This document shows, one piece after another, positions 61,208 to 64,000 of a stretch of DNA of 64,000 nucleotides. Position numbers and translations under genes: made by a program. Each line of letters starts with the position of its first letter. Position 1 is the stretch's first letter. The notes beneath the pieces were generated by a model. That model made no database searches, was not told the DNA's origin, and saw only the letters and a program-made list of their open reading frames with translations. Source of the stretch: Natrinema sp. DC36 (lineage in GTDB: Archaea > Halobacteriota > Halobacteria > Halobacteriales > Natrialbaceae). The DNA is taken from positions 3,472,001 through 3,536,000 of the forward strand of contig NZ_CP084472.1 of the NCBI RefSeq assembly GCF_020405225.1, written 5' to 3'.

Positions 61208-62076
61208 TCTGCGGCCTCCTGTGCCGTCTCGTCCGCGTCCGCATCACCGAGCGCGCCGGGCTCGAGGGTCGTCCCTTCCCCCGCGAGCGCGCTCGTAATC
61301 GGCTCGTCGGCGTTCGCGGTCGCGACGATTACCGACGACGCGCCGCCCTCGAGGGCCTCCTCGGCGGCCATGACCTTCTTCGTCATGAACCCCTCGGCGG
61401 CGGCTTTGACGGCCTCGAACTCGTCGGGCGTGGAGGCCGTGTCGATCTTGGTCGACTCGTCGTCGGGATCCTCGTAGATCCCCGAGACGTCGGTGAGGAC
61501 GACCAGATCGGCCTCGAGCGCGCCGGCGATCGCGGCCGCGGCGCGGTCGGCGTCGGCGTTGACCGCGGTGTAGCCGCCCTCCTTCTCTTTCCCCAACACG
61601 GGGACGGAGACGACTGGCGTGTAGCCGCCCGCGAGCACCGTCTCGAGCAGGTCGGCGTTGACCGACTCGATCGTGCCCGAGTGGTCGCCGCGCTTGATCT
61701 TCTTCTTGCCGTCCTCTTTCACGCGAACGGCGGACTTGCGCTTGCCCTCGAGCAGTTTGCCGTCGGTGCCCGAGAGGCCGACCGCGTCGACGCCCTCGTT
61801 GTGCAGACTCTCCACCAGATCGGTGTTGAGCTTGCCCGGCATCACCATCTTGAAGACGTCCATCGTGCGCTCGTCGGTGAAGCGGCCGACGACGCCGCCG
61901 GGCGTCTCGACGTAGGTCGGTTCCTCGCCGAGTTCTTCTAAGGTCTCGTCGACGGCGGTCGAACCGCCGTGCGTGAGGACCACGTCTTCGCCGTCCTCGA
62001 CGAGCGAGGCGACGTCGGCGAGCGCGCCTTCGGGGTCGACGGCGCGCGCGCCGCCGATCTTGACTACGACAGTCAT
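61204..62076 (-). CDS. argB: Acetylglutamate/acetylaminoadipate kinase
   Basis: Amino acid kinase of 290 residues. Start MTVVVKIGGARAVDPEGAL; the motif VVKIGGARAV is the phosphate-binding lysine region and HGGSTAVDETLEELG follows. The middle carries VPVLGKEKEGGYTAVNADADRAAAAIAGALEADLVVLTDVSGIY. It phosphorylates the gamma/delta carboxylate of the protected amino acid. Overlaps argD. Confidence 0.92.
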   Translation of the reverse strand: MTVVVKIGGARAVDPEGALADVASLVEDGEDVVLTHGGSTAVDETLEELGEEPTYVETPGGVVGRFTDERTMDVFKMVMPGKLNTDLVESLHNEGVDAVGLSGTDGKLLEGKRKSAVRVKEDGKKKIKRGDHSGTIESVNADLLETVLAGGYTPVVSVPVLGKEKEGGYTAVNADADRAAAAIAGALEADLVVLTDVSGIYEDPDDESTKIDTASTPDEFEAVKAAAEGFMTKKVMAAEEALEGGASSVIVATANADEPITSALAGEGTTLEPGALGDADADETAQEAAE

Positions 62077-63153
62077 TTACGGAGCCCCCACGGGGTGCAG
62101 CCCCGTAAACTCGAGTCCGGCCGTCTCCTCTAAGCCCAGCGCGACGTTGGCGGCGTGGACCGCCTGCCCCGCGGAGCCTTTCATCATGTTGTCGATCGCC
62201 GAGAAGACGACGATGCGCTTGTTCGAGGGGTCGAGTTCGAAGCCGACTTCGGCCAGATTCGTCCCGGCAACCGCTTTGGGTTCAGGGTAGCGGTAAACGC
62301 CGGAGCCGCCGGCGGCCATGCGGACGAACGGCTCGTCCTCGTAGCAGCCCCGATAGGCCTGCCAGAGGTCGCCCTTCGAGACCGGTCCCGAGGGGAAGAC
62401 GTGATTCGTCGCGCTCGCGCCGCGGATCATATCTACGGCGTGGCAGGTGAAGGCGACCGAGGTGTCGAGGAACTGCTCGATCTCGGCCTCGTGGCGGTGG
62501 CCGGTCGGCGCGTACGGACGGACGACGCCCGAGCGCTCGGGGTGGCTCGAGGCCTCGCCGCCGCCGGCGCCCCCTTCGGAGGAGCCGACTTTCACGTCGA
62601 CGACGATCTGCTCGCCGCCCTCGAGAATGCCGTGTTCGAACAGCGGGTACAGCCCCAAAATGGTCGCGGTGGCGTTACAGCCGCCGCCCGCGATGAGGTC
62701 CGCGCCCTCGAGGTTCTCGCGATTGATCTCGGGAAGCGCGTACTCGGCCCGCTCGAGGTATTCCGGAGCCTCGTGCCCGTCGTACCACTCCTCGTACTGG
62801 GCTTCGCTCTCGAGGCGGAAGTCCGCCGAGAGGTCGACGACGGTATCGGCAATGTCGAAAAAGTCGTCGATCCGGCCCATGGAGACGCCGTGTGGCGTCG
62901 CCGCGAACAGGACGTCGACGCTCTCGAGATCGTCGGGTTCGGTAAAGCGCAGGTCCGAGCCGCGAAGCGGCGGGTGGACGGAGCCCACGCTCTTGCCGGC
63001 CTTCGAGCGGCTCGTGACTTCCGTAATATCGAAATTTGGATGGCCGGCGAGCAGTCGCAGGAGCTCGCCGCCCGTGAAGCCGCTCCCGCCGATGACGCTC
63101 GCGGTAACGGTCTCGGCGTTTGCGTCCGCGCCGGTCTCGGTACCGACCGCCAT
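62077..63153 (-). CDS. argC: N-acetyl-gamma-glutamyl-phosphate/LysW-aminoadipyl-phosphate reductase
   Basis: NADPH-dependent reductase of 358 residues. GGSGFTGGELLRLLAGHP near residue 20 is the nucleotide motif, and AGGGCNATATILGLYPLF carries the catalytic cysteine (near 155). The GSSEGGAGGGEASSHPERS segment is typical of the LysW-type enzymes. Its start shares a base with the end of argX (TGATG), and its stop is adjacent to argB. Confidence 0.93.
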   Translation of the reverse strand: MAVGTETGADANAETVTASVIGGSGFTGGELLRLLAGHPNFDITEVTSRSKAGKSVGSVHPPLRGSDLRFTEPDDLESVDVLFAATPHGVSMGRIDDFFDIADTVVDLSADFRLESEAQYEEWYDGHEAPEYLERAEYALPEINRENLEGADLIAGGGCNATATILGLYPLFEHGILEGGEQIVVDVKVGSSEGGAGGGEASSHPERSGVVRPYAPTGHRHEAEIEQFLDTSVAFTCHAVDMIRGASATNHVFPSGPVSKGDLWQAYRGCYEDEPFVRMAAGGSGVYRYPEPKAVAGTNLAEVGFELDPSNKRIVVFSAIDNMMKGSAGQAVHAANVALGLEETAGLEFTGLHPVGAP

Positions 63154-64000
63154 CAGGCGCTCACCTCGAGTTCCTCGTCGGCCGCGGCGTCGGCTTTCGC
63201 CTCGAGCCAGTCGACGACGGTACCGGCGACATCGGTCTCGACGGCGCCGTCGAGGGCCTTGAACTCGACCGTGTGGTTGACCTCGTGAACCGTGTAGGAG
63301 TCACCGGTTTCCATGAGATCGACGCCGAGCAAGCCGCCACCGACGGCGTCGCTGGCCTTCTGGACGAGCTCTTTCGCTTCCTCGTCCGGTTCGAAGACGT
63401 CCGTTTCGGCGCCCTTGGCGGCGTTCGTGATCCAGTGGTCCGACGAGCGGACCATTCCGGCGATCGGCTCGCCGTCGACTGCGAGCACGCGAATGTCGCG
63501 GCCCGGCTTCTCGACGAACTCCTGGACGTAGAACACCTTGTGCTCGTAGTGGCCCAGCGTGGCCTTGTGCTCGAGGATGGCCTCGGCAGCCGACTCGGAG
63601 TCGATCTTGGCCATCAGACGACCCCACGAACCCACGACGGGTTTGAGGACGCAGGGGTAGCCGAAGTCCTCGATGGCTTCCATGGCCGTCTCCTTCGTGA
63701 AGGCGACTTTCGTCGCGGGCGTGGGCACGCCCGCCTTCTCGAGCGCGAGGCTGTTTTTCACCTTGTCGGCGCAGATGTCCGCGGTCTCGTGGCTGTTGAC
63801 CACGGGGATGCCGTAGGCCTCGAAGAATTGCGTGGCGTACAGGCTCCGACTCGTGGCGAGACAGCGGTCGACGACGATGTCGAGGCCGTCGAACGCCGCA
63901 GGGGCTTCCGAGATGTCGAAGGTCTGCTTGCGAACGTCGATCTTCGTGACCTCGTGGTCGCGCTCGCGAAGCTCGCTGAGCAGGAGTTTCTCGTCCTTGC
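63153..64000 (-). CDS. argX: Glutamate-LysW ligase ArgX (RimK/LysX family), 5' end outside window
   Basis: ATP-grasp ligase, cut by the right edge. Visible part covers the last 282 or so residues: KDEKLLLSELRERDHEV at the edge, then DIVVDRCLATSRSLYATQFFEAYG, DKVKNSLALEKAGVPTPATKVAFT, CVLKPVVGSWGRLMAKI and LGVDLMETGDSYTVHEVNHTVEFK, which carry the ATP and metal ligands. It attaches glutamate (or aminoadipate) to the C-terminal glutamate of LysW. First visible gene of the arg operon; LysW and argG/argH would lie beyond the window. Confidence 0.92.
   Translation of the reverse strand, partial: KDEKLLLSELRERDHEVTKIDVRKQTFDISEAPAAFDGLDIVVDRCLATSRSLYATQFFEAYGIPVVNSHETADICADKVKNSLALEKAGVPTPATKVAFTKETAMEAIEDFGYPCVLKPVVGSWGRLMAKIDSESAAEAILEHKATLGHYEHKVFYVQEFVEKPGRDIRVLAVDGEPIAGMVRSSDHWITNAAKGAETDVFEPDEEAKELVQKASDAVGGGLLGVDLMETGDSYTVHEVNHTVEFKALDGAVETDVAGTVVDWLEAKADAAADEELEVSA

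Noticed and set aside
1-64000. CRISPR arrays, rRNA genes, integrase or full insertion-sequence genes
   Set aside because: I saw no regularly spaced direct repeats, no rRNA-like conserved blocks and no transposase or integrase motifs on either strand.

Overview
This window looks like a chromosomal segment of a halophilic archaeon (class Halobacteria, probably a Natrialbales-type genus; the genus is an inference). The base composition is high in GC. Proteins are strongly acidic, many carry twin-arginine (Tat) lipoprotein signals, and one has a PGF-CTERM sorting tail. Several genes have a TATA box about 26-30 bases before the start codon, as expected for leaderless transcription. Archaeal markers present are TFB, MCM, SRP54, UPF0058/UPF0200/UPF0201 proteins and a LysW-type arginine pathway.

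Layout. 1-6.8 kb: a carbohydrate ABC importer (ATPase cut by the left edge, two permeases, lipoprotein binding protein) divergent from an IclR regulator, followed by a Gfo/Idh/MocA dehydrogenase. 6.8-15.4 kb: a long non-coding stretch, then ferritin-like proteins, a NodB-like lipoprotein, two divergent rhodaneses, a flavoprotein disulfide reductase, a Tat-exported protein and a HicB-like protein. 15.5-20.9 kb: SRP54, lipoproteins, a CBS-MaoC fusion and an overlapping UPF0200/UPF0201 pair. 21.1-25.5 kb: tRNA-Arg(TCT) followed by an AT-richer accessory patch with a DUF7344-like/HalOD1 gene pair, a PAP2 phosphatase and two decayed small genes. 25.8-31.5 kb: a divergent Nramp-family transporter, a PGF-CTERM protein, a C45-type acyltransferase, a DUF7511/UPF0058 pair, a palindromic mobile-type repeat and a glutamate-cysteine ligase-like gene. 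31.8-34.3 kb: a stress group (small FAD oxidoreductase, VOC protein, esterase, UspA). 34.4-35.8 kb: an inverted-repeat-flanked island with a promoter-preceded structured RNA candidate, a zinc-ribbon microprotein and a second palindromic repeat.

35.9-41.2 kb: M29 aminopeptidase, membrane proteins, an NADP-dependent reductase, a cold-shock protein and a cupin. 41.2-45.6 kb: an iron-type ABC importer with two tandem binding proteins and three matching DtxR-type palindromes, each a few bases before a start codon. 45.6-52 kb: a large helicase, a DUF7504-type protein, a BofA-like protein, tRNA-Pro(TGG), a zinc-ribbon microprotein and membrane proteins. 52.1-55.7 kb: MCM interrupted by a 180-residue mini-intein, convergent with TFB. 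55.8-64 kb: threonine synthase and an arginine operon (argX-argC-argB-argD-argE-argF, minus strand) with overlapping starts and stops and a terminator-like hairpin at its end.

The most interesting items are the structured RNA candidate at 34900-34976, the composite element downstream of both tRNA genes, the MCM mini-intein, the repeated iron-type operator geometry, and several genes under 60 codons. All family names come from reading the translations; no database search was run.
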